Positions 1 to 6,245 of a DNA stretch of 6,245 bases are shown here, in pieces (positions within the stretch are counted from its first letter, which is position 1; every line of letters starts with the position of its first letter). The position numbers and the translations under genes are program-made. Below the pieces are notes generated by a model, which ran no database searches, was not told the DNA's origin, and saw only the letters and a program-made list of their open reading frames with translations. This DNA comes from an uncultured Mucispirillum sp. (lineage in GTDB: Bacteria; Chrysiogenota; Deferribacteres; Deferribacterales; Mucispirillaceae), in the NCBI GenBank assembly GCA_945929285.1, contig CAMEOC010000067.1:1-6245 (forward strand), given 5' to 3'.

Positions 1-96
1 AATATAAACAGCATAGAAAAATATAAAGAAACAGCAATGAAGTATATAAATAATAGAATTTACATAAAATATTTACAAAATATAACTGTAAAATAA
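1..96 (+). CDS. Possible 3' end of an upstream gene (partial)
   Basis: The first forward frame is open from the left edge for 31 codons and stops at TAA 94-96; the other two forward frames hit stops within the first 30 bases. The peptide is rich in Lys, Ile, Tyr and Asn and ends in ...QNITVK. It shows no motif that I recognise, so no function is offered. In DNA this AT-rich an open stretch of this length occurs by chance a few percent of the time, so support is modest. It ends about 50 bases before the fliK promoter, which would suit an unrelated upstream gene on the same strand. Confidence 0.4.
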   Translation, partial: NINSIEKYKETAMKYINNRIYIKYLQNITVK

Positions 97-144
97 TCTT
101 ATTTTTTCATTAATTTATTTTCCTTTCAAATTAAAACTACAATT

Positions 145-162
145 TTGGCTTGTTTTTTGCTT
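145..162 (+). promoter_or_regulatory. Sigma-54 (RpoN) promoter of the fliK-flgD-flgE operon
   Basis: The segment TTGGCTTG-TTTT-TTGCTT has the invariant GG (147-148) and GC (159-160) separated by exactly 10 bases, matching the -24/-12 consensus TGGCACG-N4-TTGCW. With C160 as -12, transcription would start near base 172, about 15 bases before the fliK ATG and just upstream of its ribosome site. Sigma-54 control of hook genes is established in Campylobacter and Helicobacter and would need an NtrC-family activator. I could not identify an activator site in bases 1-140. Confidence 0.8.
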
Positions 163-174
163 ATAAAAGTGCGT

Positions 175-179
175 GGAGG
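175..179 (+). promoter_or_regulatory. Ribosome binding site of fliK
   Basis: GGAGG lies 7 bases before ATG 187. It fixes the fliK start and argues against the in-frame TTG at 145, which has no Shine-Dalgarno sequence and overlaps the promoter. If transcription starts near 172, the site lies only a few bases from the 5' end of the mRNA. Confidence 0.85.
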
Positions 180-186
180 TTTGACT

Positions 187-2460
187 ATGATAAATACCTT
201 AGCAGCAAACAAAGCAAACAACAGCCAGACATTATTACCTGTTATATCAGAAAATACTGATAATGCAGGGGAATCTTTTAAATCTTTAATGGAGGATATG
301 AAAGCCCAAACAAGTATGTTTTCAAACTCTTTTAGCAGTAATGAAGTAGATATTAAGCCATATTCAGAAAAAAATACTTCTGTTTCATATATGGAAAAAA
401 ATGCTTCATCATCTTATGATTATCAGGAAAAAACTTCTTATACTGAAAAAAATAATACTTCCCCTTATGTAAAAAGGGCAAAAGATAACAGGTATGATGA
501 AGACAGGCAGGCTTATGAAGCAGTGGAGAATAAATCATATAATAATGATAATAATGTGGGCAGAAAAAATAGAAAAGAAGAAAACAATATAGACGGAAAA
601 AATGTTTTTGAGAAAAAAGATGTTAAAGGCTTAAAAGAGCAGGCTGGTATTGTTTTAGAAAAAAATCCACAGGAAGCAGGCGAAGTTAATATTACAAAAG
701 AAGCTTTAAAAGAAAAAATTTCCATTAAAGATATTCTTCTTTTACTTCAAACTTCCTCTAAAGGCAAAACATTAGAAGGTGCTGGCAAAGAAAATGTGGA
801 GCTTGAGCAGTTAATAGAAAAACTGGAATTAAGTGATGTATTAAAACAGGCGTTAAAAGATATAATTGCAGGGCTTTCTAATTTACCTGAAGATGAAATA
901 TCAAACCTTAATAATTACTTAAATAATGCTTCATCTAATTTAGAGCTTTTAAATGTAAACTCATTAGATGATGCTGCTATATTATCAAAAGTAAGTGAAG
1001 CACTTATGGAAAACAGCGATGAAAGTTCCCTGGATAGTGCATTAAATGTATTAAAAGAAAGGCTTGAAATATTAACAGGGAAAAAAGCAGCAGAAACAGA
1101 TAGTGAAGAAATTAAAGCAGAAGCTGAAACTGTAAGTGATGAAAATATGAAAGCAGATAATAAAAAATTATCTGAAATTATAAATAATATAGCTTCACTT
1201 ATAGATAAAGCAGTTAACGAAGCAGAAAATACAGGCTCAAGTGATGAAAAAATTACTTTAGCAAAAGATATTGTTGCAGTTTTAAAAAGTGCAGTAAATG
1301 AAAGCAAACCATTAGAAAATGTGGTAGAAGTTAGTAATGAAACAAATAGGGAAAATATTTCTCCATTAATTGAAAACGAGGCAGATGTAGAAAATGAAGC
1401 TAAACTTACCACCCTTGAAAATAATAATGTGGCAGAAGAAGAAAGCAATACCCTATTAACTTCTGATGAAGCAGAAACTGCAAAAATAGCATTAGATGAT
1501 GATGTTTTAGTGGAAGAAAAAAGCACAGAAGCAAAACAAGGCACAGTAAAAGAAAGTGTTGTAGAAAATAATACTAATAAAAATGCAGGAAATAATAAAG
1601 CAGAAGAAATTATTAAAAAATTAAGTGAAGAAAATATTAAAGTAACTGAAAGTAAAGACAATAAAGAAAGTGTAAAACTTCAAGAGACAGCAGAGAAAAT
1701 ATCAAAAGATACAGTAAAACAAACAGATGTATTAACTGCTAAAGATATTAAAAAAGAATTTAAAGCTGTAAATGTGGAAGTTAGCGAAAGCCTGAGAGGT
1801 ATAGCTCAGGAAAAAGCAGAAGCTAAAGCAAACAGTGTAAACTTAATGGATACTTCTAAAGGCAATGCTAATAATAACACACAAAAAGAGTTTACTGTTA
1901 TGCAAAACAAAGCAGGGGAAAATGTTTCTGCATCTAATCAAGAAAAGGGAAATAATTTCAACTACTTTTTAAAATCAAATAGTGAAGCCAGTGCAAAATT
2001 TGAAACAGCTCAGGCTCGTGAAGCAGCCACACCTTATAATGTGAAAGATGTTAGGGATATTGAAAGGCTTGTTCGCACTATGCATTCTTCAGTTAGTAAA
2101 GGTCAGTCTAAATTAACTGTTGTGTTAACACCTGAAAATTTAGGTAAATTACAAATTCAGTTATCTGAAACTGGCGGTAAAATTACAGCAAAATTTTTAT
2201 CAGATAACGAACAAAGCCATAAATTAATTATGGCTCAAAGTGATATGCTTAAAAATCAGCTTTCTGAAAAAGGCATAGTTATTGATAATATGGAGTTTGC
2301 CTTTAATGATACCATGAGTAAAGGGCAAAGTGGTGATGAGCAGGGCAAAAGAGCCGGCAGGCAGTCACAACAAAAAGGTAGAAATATTAAAGATAATGGA
2401 AATGATTTGGAAGTTGGCATAGAAGTTGCTAATAAAAAGACATCAGGCATTTATGCTTAA
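187..2460 (+). CDS. fliK: FliK, flagellar hook-length control protein (757 aa)
   Basis: FliK is exported through the flagellar type III apparatus while the hook grows, acts as a molecular ruler, and switches the export gate from hook to filament substrates (family knowledge). The conserved C-terminal hook domain lies at about residues 624-708. It contains the core LTPENLGKL motif at 647-655 (P649, L652, G653), then a beta strand, a long helix and the ending GIVIDNMEFAF. A basic Gln/Lys/Arg-rich tail follows. The N-terminal 620 residues are low-complexity and rich in Glu, Lys, Asn, Ser and Ala, with few prolines. A probable helical segment spans about 186-297, and a Tyr-x-Glu-Lys-Asn repeat block spans 59-92. 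There is no Cys and no Trp. The protein is much longer than Salmonella FliK (about 405 aa), and a long ruler is plausible for this family. The start at ATG 187 is chosen for its GGAGG site; the upstream TTG at 145 lies in the promoter. It is first in the operon, 15 bases before flgD. The C-terminal assignment is firm; the ruler region is assigned by position and composition. Confidence 0.93.
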   Translation: MINTLAANKANNSQTLLPVISENTDNAGESFKSLMEDMKAQTSMFSNSFSSNEVDIKPYSEKNTSVSYMEKNASSSYDYQEKTSYTEKNNTSPYVKRAKDNRYDEDRQAYEAVENKSYNNDNNVGRKNRKEENNIDGKNVFEKKDVKGLKEQAGIVLEKNPQEAGEVNITKEALKEKISIKDILLLLQTSSKGKTLEGAGKENVELEQLIEKLELSDVLKQALKDIIAGLSNLPEDEISNLNNYLNNASSNLELLNVNSLDDAAILSKVSEALMENSDESSLDSALNVLKERLEILTGKKAAETDSEEIKAEAETVSDENMKADNKKLSEIINNIASLIDKAVNEAENTGSSDEKITLAKDIVAVLKSAVNESKPLENVVEVSNETNRENISPLIENEADVENEAKLTTLENNNVAEEESNTLLTSDEAETAKIALDDDVLVEEKSTEAKQGTVKESVVENNTNKNAGNNKAEEIIKKLSEENIKVTESKDNKESVKLQETAEKISKDTVKQTDVLTAKDIKKEFKAVNVEVSESLRGIAQEKAEAKANSVNLMDTSKGNANNNTQKEFTVMQNKAGENVSASNQEKGNNFNYFLKSNSEASAKFETAQAREAATPYNVKDVRDIERLVRTMHSSVSKGQSKLTVVLTPENLGKLQIQLSETGGKITAKFLSDNEQSHKLIMAQSDMLKNQLSEKGIVIDNMEFAFNDTMSKGQSGDEQGKRAGRQSQQKGRNIKDNGNDLEVGIEVANKKTSGIYA
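361..462 (+). repeat. Degenerate Tyr-x-Glu-Lys-Asn-x-Ser repeat block in FliK
   Basis: Four imperfect copies begin at Y59 (SEKNTS), Y68 (MEKNAS), Y79 (QEKTS) and Y85 (TEKNNTS). In DNA, the nine-base string GAAAAAAAT recurs exactly at 367-375, 394-402 and 445-453, and a shorter A6 version occurs at 428-433. The block sits just after the N-terminal export region and before the charged ruler region. It looks like local duplication of a short unit that has since diverged. Confidence 0.65.
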
Positions 2461-2465
2461 AGTAA

Positions 2466-2469
2466 GAGG
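2466..2469 (+). promoter_or_regulatory. Ribosome binding site of flgD
   Basis: GAGG within AAGAGGA lies 6 bases before ATG 2476, inside the 15-base gap after the fliK stop. The short gap and lack of a terminator support co-transcription with fliK. Confidence 0.7.
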
Positions 2470-2475
2470 AAAAAA

Positions 2476-3327
2476 ATGCAACCAAACTTATTAGGAAAAC
2501 TTGAACCAACAACAGTTTTTCAACAACAAAACAGTAAGAAAGATGGCGTAGGGGATTCTACATTAGACCAACAGGATTTTTTAAACCTGTTAGTTACACA
2601 GTTACAAAACCAAGACCCTTTAAACCCAACAGATAATGCTGAGTTTATGAGCCAGACTACTGCATTTTCTCAATTAAATGAGATGACAACTATGAACTCA
2701 TCTTTAGAAAAAATGTTAGAGTTTTTAGCTATGCAGTCATATAACAACAGCTCATTAACAGCAGGTGCTGGTTTTATTGGTAAAGAAATAGAATACCAAA
2801 CAAATACTGTTACAGTTGGTGGCGACAGCCTTAAAAACATTTCCTTTTACCTGGCAGATAATGCAGCTTCTGGCAAATCACAGATTAACATCTATAACGA
2901 AGAAGGTGCTGTGGTTGCAGTAGTAAAACCAGATAAAGATTTAGTAAGTGGCGAAAACATTATCCACTGGGACGGAAAAGGTGTAGGTGGTGTGGAAGTT
3001 CCAGACGGCACATTCTATTTTGAAGTGCAGGCTTATAACACAAGCGGCGAATTAATAGAAGTGCAGGAATACGGCACAGGTATTGTTCAAGGTGTTAAAA
3101 TGTCTGGTGGCGTTTTATACTTTGATATTGGTACAGGGGCTGTTTCCAGCGAATATGTATACTCTGTATACGACCCAAAACCAGATGATGGTTCTGGTGG
3201 GGAAGGCTCAGGTGGTTCTGGCTCTGGAGGCTCTGGTGAATCAGGAGCAGGCACTGAAGAAGGTGGCTCAACAGAAACTGAAAAAAATATGAAAAAATCC
3301 TATTTAGGAAAATACAAAATAAGATAA
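2476..3327 (+). CDS. flgD: FlgD, hook-capping (hook assembly scaffold) protein (283 aa)
   Basis: FlgD forms the cap at the tip of the growing hook, lets exported FlgE subunits polymerise beneath it, and is discarded when the hook is complete (family knowledge). The N-terminal FlgD signature is clear at residues 30-70: Q33-D34-F35, the QLQNQDPLNP run at 42-51, and the F64-SQLNEM segment. A Gly/Phe/Ile-Gly stretch at 97-103 begins the tudor-like part. The FlgD Ig-like domain follows, with the hallmarks H164-W165-D166-G167 and P176-D177-G178-T-F-Y. The core ends near residue 233. After it comes an unusual tail: a Gly/Ser run at about 239-265, then TETEKN and a basic end KKSYLGKYKIR. This makes it longer than typical family members of about 220-240 aa. 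There is no cysteine. It sits between fliK and flgE, as expected for an early hook protein. The assignment is firm; the role of the tail is unknown. Confidence 0.95.
   Translation: MQPNLLGKLEPTTVFQQQNSKKDGVGDSTLDQQDFLNLLVTQLQNQDPLNPTDNAEFMSQTTAFSQLNEMTTMNSSLEKMLEFLAMQSYNNSSLTAGAGFIGKEIEYQTNTVTVGGDSLKNISFYLADNAASGKSQINIYNEEGAVVAVVKPDKDLVSGENIIHWDGKGVGGVEVPDGTFYFEVQAYNTSGELIEVQEYGTGIVQGVKMSGGVLYFDIGTGAVSSEYVYSVYDPKPDDGSGGEGSGGSGSGGSGESGAGTEEGGSTETEKNMKKSYLGKYKIR
3190..3270 (+). repeat. Gly/Ser-rich low-complexity tract in the flgD 3' end
   Basis: The stretch is made of repeated GGT/GGC/GGA and TCT/TCA codons, with variants of GGTTCTGG recurring at 3190, 3211 and nearby. It encodes a flexible Gly-Ser-Glu linker at FlgD residues 239-265. 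It is much richer in G and C than the surrounding DNA. Such arrays can expand or contract by slippage in multiples of three without breaking the frame. Confidence 0.75.
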
Positions 3328-3362
3328 AAAAATAAAAAATAAAAGAAAAAATTAAAAGAATT

Positions 3363-3398
3363 AAAGTAAAATTTGGAAGGAGCGCTGGATTTTACTTT
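3363..3398 (+). promoter_or_regulatory. Inverted repeat in the flgE leader; candidate RNA hairpin with GGA loop
   Basis: AAAGTAAAAT (3363-3372) and ATTTTACTTT (3389-3398) are perfect 10-base complements. The stem can extend inward through three G-U pairs (3373-3375 with 3386-3388) and a G3376-C3385 pair, leaving the eight-base loop AAGGAGCG (3377-3384) with a GGA. It lacks a GC-rich stem and a following T run, so it is not a normal terminator. A GGA displayed in a hairpin loop is the known CsrA recognition pattern; that this one binds CsrA is inference. Confidence 0.55.
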
Positions 3399-3400
3399 CA

Positions 3401-3421
3401 AAAGCATTTCGGAGGTGCTTT
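3401..3421 (+). promoter_or_regulatory. flgE ribosome binding site inside a small hairpin loop
   Basis: AAAGCA (3401-3406) pairs with TGCTTT (3416-3421). The nine-base loop TTTCGGAGG contains the flgE Shine-Dalgarno sequence GGAGG (3411-3415), which lies 7 bases before ATG 3423. The ribosome site call is firm. The hairpin is weak (6 bp, two G-C pairs) but exact, and it lies directly against the start codon. A protein binding the loop GGA would block initiation. Confidence 0.65.
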
Positions 3422-3422
3422 C

Positions 3423-6245
3423 ATGTTAAGGTCATTGTATAATGCAGTAAGTGGTTTAGATGTAAACCAAAAATCAATGGATGTATTAGGTAACAATATT
3501 GCAAACGTAAACACTATTGGTTTTAAAATGGGAAGGGCAGTTTTTCAAGATTTAATGAGCCAGACATTAATTGGTGGTAAAACTCCAACAGATTCAAGAG
3601 GCGGTATTAACCCTCGCCAAGTTGGTAACGGTGTATATTTAGCAGCAGTTGATAATATATTTGCTCAAGGGGTTGTAAAATCTACCCAAAGCACAACAGA
3701 CTTAGCTATTCAAGGAACAGGCTTTTTTGTAGTTCGTGGCGAAGGTGTTGGCGAAAACTACTACACTCGTGCAGGGGACTTTAACTTTGATAACTCAAAC
3801 ACTTTAACTACCCCATCAGGTTACAGAGTTCAAGGCTGGATGGCAGACCCGGATACTGGTATTATGAATAAACAAGTAGGCGTAGGCGATATAGTTTTAG
3901 GCACAAACTACCAGGTTATGAAACCAAAAGCTTCTACACAAGTTAATATGGCAGGTGCATTAGATACAAATGCAACAGCTTCTACTGTAACTTATGGTAA
4001 ACTTTTAACTCAAGCTTCAGCTAAACAAGATGTAGGTTCTATGCTTAGCTCCAGCGGTGCAGCTATGGACTTAGCAGACGGCGAAAAAGTAAGAATTTCT
4101 GCTAACCCATCTCTTTACACTCCTATGAGCGAGCTTTCAGATAAAAACGGAACAGCTTTAGGCATAAGCGAGCTTAATGGTAATGTAACTTTCAGAATTA
4201 ACGGTTCTACATATTCATTAAACTACAGCTCTCTTGGTGGCGGTTCTTTAAACGACGGTAAATATACTTCTATTGAAGATTTCCTGCAGGAAGTAAACAA
4301 TATATTTGCTCAAGCAACAGCAGAACATGTAGGAACAGCACAAAATACAAATGGTACTCCTATTGCAACTATGACATTTAAAGATGGCAGATTTGCAATT
4401 GAAGCAAACTATGGCCATGAATTTGAAATGCAAGGCATAAGCGGTTCTTCTCAGCTTGCAAAACTACTTTCTCCACTTGCTACAACATATAAAGCAGGTA
4501 AAACAGAATATTCTGATGAAATAAGCTACCAAAGGGAAGTAACATATAAAGAAGATTTTAAATCTATTGATGAATTAACAGATAGAATCTCAAACTCTAT
4601 AAATGGTGGCATTGTGCCAAACGGCTTTAATGCAGAGTTTTTAGATAACGACTTTGGCCTAAGAGAAGGCGAAGGTATATCTTTCCCAGGCATTACAGTT
4701 TATGCACCTACTGGCTCAGCAGCAGTAACACTAAATATTGGACCATTTACTTATACTGAAAATGTAAACCCATCTGCTCCTGGTCAGTTCCACACTATCC
4801 AAGAGCTTGGCAGGCTTATAACAGATGCAGTAAATAGAGAGTTACAAGGTAAACAAGTTAATGGTGTACCTGTAACAAACAGTATAGCATTTGGTCTTGA
4901 TGGTAATAAATTAAGCTTTTCGGTAACAGGCTCAAACTTTGATATGAGCTTTGGTGAAGCCACATTACATAAAGCAATGGGCTCTACTTTAGAACCAAAT
5001 ACATACTTAAAAATGATATTTGATAACTCTTTTAATACTTATGGAAACAATAATATTGTTAACCCAAAAATATTAAACAGTGTTCAGTCTACTTTAGATG
5101 TGGAACCAATTTCTGGTAAAGGTAGAATAGTTTATAATTTTGAAGATACTCCAGAAAACACACTGGTAGATTTAACAACAAATACAATGCACATGCAGGA
5201 TGGTGAAAGGCTTGTATTCTATGTAGATGGTCAAAACCCAATTATATTAGAATATGATGGTGCAGGTAATGGTATGAGCAATGCGGTGCCTGCAGCAACA
5301 GCAGTATTTACAAATGCAACTGTTTTAACACAAAGGTTACAAACTGCTTTACGAGCTAGAGGTTTTACAGCTGCAACTGTAAATATAAATAATGCAACAG
5401 GACAATTAAGTGTAGTACATGGTGGTGTTCCTGCTAATACACCTCTACACTTTACAAGAATTGAAACTACTGCAAAAACACCATTTTTAAAAGAAATGTT
5501 ATCTAATGGTTTAGTAGGGCAGACTATTACAGCAGGTGCTACATTATCCATGGAAGCAAGCTCTAATATTGTGGATAATATTACAGGCATGAATATTAGA
5601 AAAGCAAATAAAGGTGAAATCTTTAACGATAATATGTTTGCAGAAGGCACAACAGGCACATTAGGTATTGGTAAATCTATTACATCTGAACAGTTTTTAA
5701 CACCAGCAGATGAAACAACACTTATGATGAACCTGTTTAATGAAAACGGTAACTATATGAACTTTGTGGAAAACCAGTCCACATTAGAATTTAAAGGCAG
5801 TATAAATGGTGAAGATATAGTAAATAACGGATATTTCTCCATAGGTGCTACAAGCACAATAGCAGATTATATGCTTGCTCTTGAAAAATTTATAGACTTA
5901 AACGGTGGCCATAATACTTTTGATAATGTTGTAATAGAAAACGGTGTTATGAAAGTAACTGGTGAAAAAGGTGCTAGAAATAATATAGATTTCTTATCTG
6001 TAACAGCAACTGGTGGTTCTACAGAATCAAATACTATATTCAATAACGCTATGCAGGGCACAGTAACAGCTGCAACTGGTGGTATTGCTTATAAAGCAAA
6101 GGAAATATATGACGAGCAAGGTAATAAACACAACATTAATTTTACATTCAGCTTATGGAATGAAGAATTAAATGAATGGAGAATGGAAATAGCAACAGAT
6201 GACCCATTAAATGATGTGGCAATAAATGGTGCAAGCCAAAACGAG
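3423..6245 (+). CDS. flgE: FlgE, flagellar hook protein, unusually large (3' end outside window)
   Basis: FlgE polymerises into the hook, the universal joint between rod and filament. The N-terminus carries the rod/hook signature: SLYNAVSGL near residue 4, then NNIANVNTIGFK at 24-35. The conserved DLAIQGTGFF at 93-102 and TRAGDF around 115-120 follow, as in hook proteins of the FlgE/FlgF/FlgG family. The frame stays open for 941 codons to the window edge, against about 400 aa in Salmonella and over 800 in Campylobacter jejuni (family knowledge). The segment IYDEQGNKHNINFTF at about 895-909, followed by two Trp, resembles the FlgE D2 motif that normally precedes the C-terminal D1/D0 part. If a usual remainder of about 200 residues follows, the protein exceeds 1,100 aa. 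Residues about 217-870 are an insertion with recurring beta-helix-beta modules. No cysteine is visible. The start is ATG 3423 behind GGAGG. The call is firm; total length is inferred. Confidence 0.93.
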   Translation, partial: MLRSLYNAVSGLDVNQKSMDVLGNNIANVNTIGFKMGRAVFQDLMSQTLIGGKTPTDSRGGINPRQVGNGVYLAAVDNIFAQGVVKSTQSTTDLAIQGTGFFVVRGEGVGENYYTRAGDFNFDNSNTLTTPSGYRVQGWMADPDTGIMNKQVGVGDIVLGTNYQVMKPKASTQVNMAGALDTNATASTVTYGKLLTQASAKQDVGSMLSSSGAAMDLADGEKVRISANPSLYTPMSELSDKNGTALGISELNGNVTFRINGSTYSLNYSSLGGGSLNDGKYTSIEDFLQEVNNIFAQATAEHVGTAQNTNGTPIATMTFKDGRFAIEANYGHEFEMQGISGSSQLAKLLSPLATTYKAGKTEYSDEISYQREVTYKEDFKSIDELTDRISNSINGGIVPNGFNAEFLDNDFGLREGEGISFPGITVYAPTGSAAVTLNIGPFTYTENVNPSAPGQFHTIQELGRLITDAVNRELQGKQVNGVPVTNSIAFGLDGNKLSFSVTGSNFDMSFGEATLHKAMGSTLEPNTYLKMIFDNSFNTYGNNNIVNPKILNSVQSTLDVEPISGKGRIVYNFEDTPENTLVDLTTNTMHMQDGERLVFYVDGQNPIILEYDGAGNGMSNAVPAATAVFTNATVLTQRLQTALRARGFTAATVNINNATGQLSVVHGGVPANTPLHFTRIETTAKTPFLKEMLSNGLVGQTITAGATLSMEASSNIVDNITGMNIRKANKGEIFNDNMFAEGTTGTLGIGKSITSEQFLTPADETTLMMNLFNENGNYMNFVENQSTLEFKGSINGEDIVNNGYFSIGATSTIADYMLALEKFIDLNGGHNTFDNVVIENGVMKVTGEKGARNNIDFLSVTATGGSTESNTIFNNAMQGTVTAATGGIAYKAKEIYDEQGNKHNINFTFSLWNEELNEWRMEIATDDPLNDVAINGASQNE

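Noticed and set aside
90..107. AAAATAA/TTATTTT inverted repeat followed by T's at the end of the upstream frame, as a terminator
   Set aside because: The stem is entirely A-T with a two-base spacer, so the hairpin would be very weak; such pairs arise easily in AT-rich DNA. A role as a weak terminator cannot be excluded.
145..186. In-frame TTG start at 145 giving a 771-residue FliK
   Set aside because: It lies inside the sigma-54 promoter, upstream of the predicted transcription start, and has no Shine-Dalgarno sequence. ATG 187 has GGAGG at 7-base spacing.
915..1661. Long open frame on the - strand inside fliK (248 codons)
   Set aside because: It is the antisense shadow of Glu/Ala/Lys-rich fliK codons; the Ser/Phe/Leu-rich product has no motif and the frame has no credible ribosome site or promoter.
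3083..3292. Forward-strand open frame of 69 codons overlapping flgD in another frame
   Set aside because: It is a frame shadow over the FlgD C-terminal domain and Gly/Ser repeat, with no recognisable product. The flgD frame continues unbroken with family motifs up to that point.
3271..3327. The basic FlgD tail as the product of a frameshift in the Gly/Ser repeat
   Set aside because: The frame is open and reaches a natural stop, and neither alternative frame gives a more FlgD-like ending. Only comparison with relatives could settle it.
3328..3422. Separate promoter for flgE, including a TAAAGTAA resembling a sigma-28 -35 element at 3362
   Set aside because: There is no GCCGATAA-like -10 at the right spacing and no GG-N10-GC sigma-54 pair. 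AT-rich -10 lookalikes here are not informative.
5231..5659. Open frame on the - strand inside flgE, with others at 4248-4433 and 5867-6061
   Set aside because: These are antisense to a clearly conserved gene, with low-complexity hydrophobic products and no initiation signals.
1..6245. tRNA, rRNA, CRISPR arrays, insertion sequences or attachment sites
   Set aside because: I found no structured GC-rich RNA gene, regularly spaced direct repeats, transposase-like frame or terminal inverted repeats; nearly the whole window is accounted for by hook genes.

Overview
This window is the front part of a flagellar hook-assembly operon, all on the + strand: fliK (hook-length ruler and export switch), flgD (hook cap) and the first 941 codons of flgE (hook subunit), which runs off the right edge. 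The DNA is very AT-rich, with A-rich coding strands and heavy use of TTA, AAA, GAA, AAT and ATA codons. Together with a sigma-54 type promoter and an outsized FlgE, this suggests a low-GC, Gram-negative, flagellated bacterium. The order fliK-flgD-flgE is known from Campylobacterota. The FlgE N-terminus reads to me more like the Deferribacterota or deltaproteobacterial type, for example a Mucispirillum-like organism. This placement is a guess from sequence style and was not tested.

Layout: bases 1-96 are probably the tail of an unrelated upstream gene. A gap follows that ends in a well-formed GG-N10-GC sigma-54 promoter (147-160). fliK starts at ATG 187 behind GGAGG; a longer reading from TTG 145 would begin inside the promoter. 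flgD follows after 15 bases and carries an unusual Gly/Ser-rich C-terminal tail. A 95-base A-rich gap precedes flgE. It holds two consecutive inverted repeats, the second of which places the flgE Shine-Dalgarno sequence in its loop. flgE then stays open to the window end.

How the genes work together (family knowledge): FlgD caps the growing hook and lets exported FlgE subunits polymerise under it. FliK is exported during hook growth, measures its length, and its C-terminal domain switches the export gate from hook to filament substrates. All three are type III secretion substrates. None of the roughly 1,980 residues visible in them is cysteine.

I see no mobile element, CRISPR array, RNA gene or defence system, and no sign of a wholly new system. 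The points most worth a second look are the flgE leader hairpins, the repeated modules inside the giant FlgE, the FlgD tail, and the repeat block near the FliK N-terminus.
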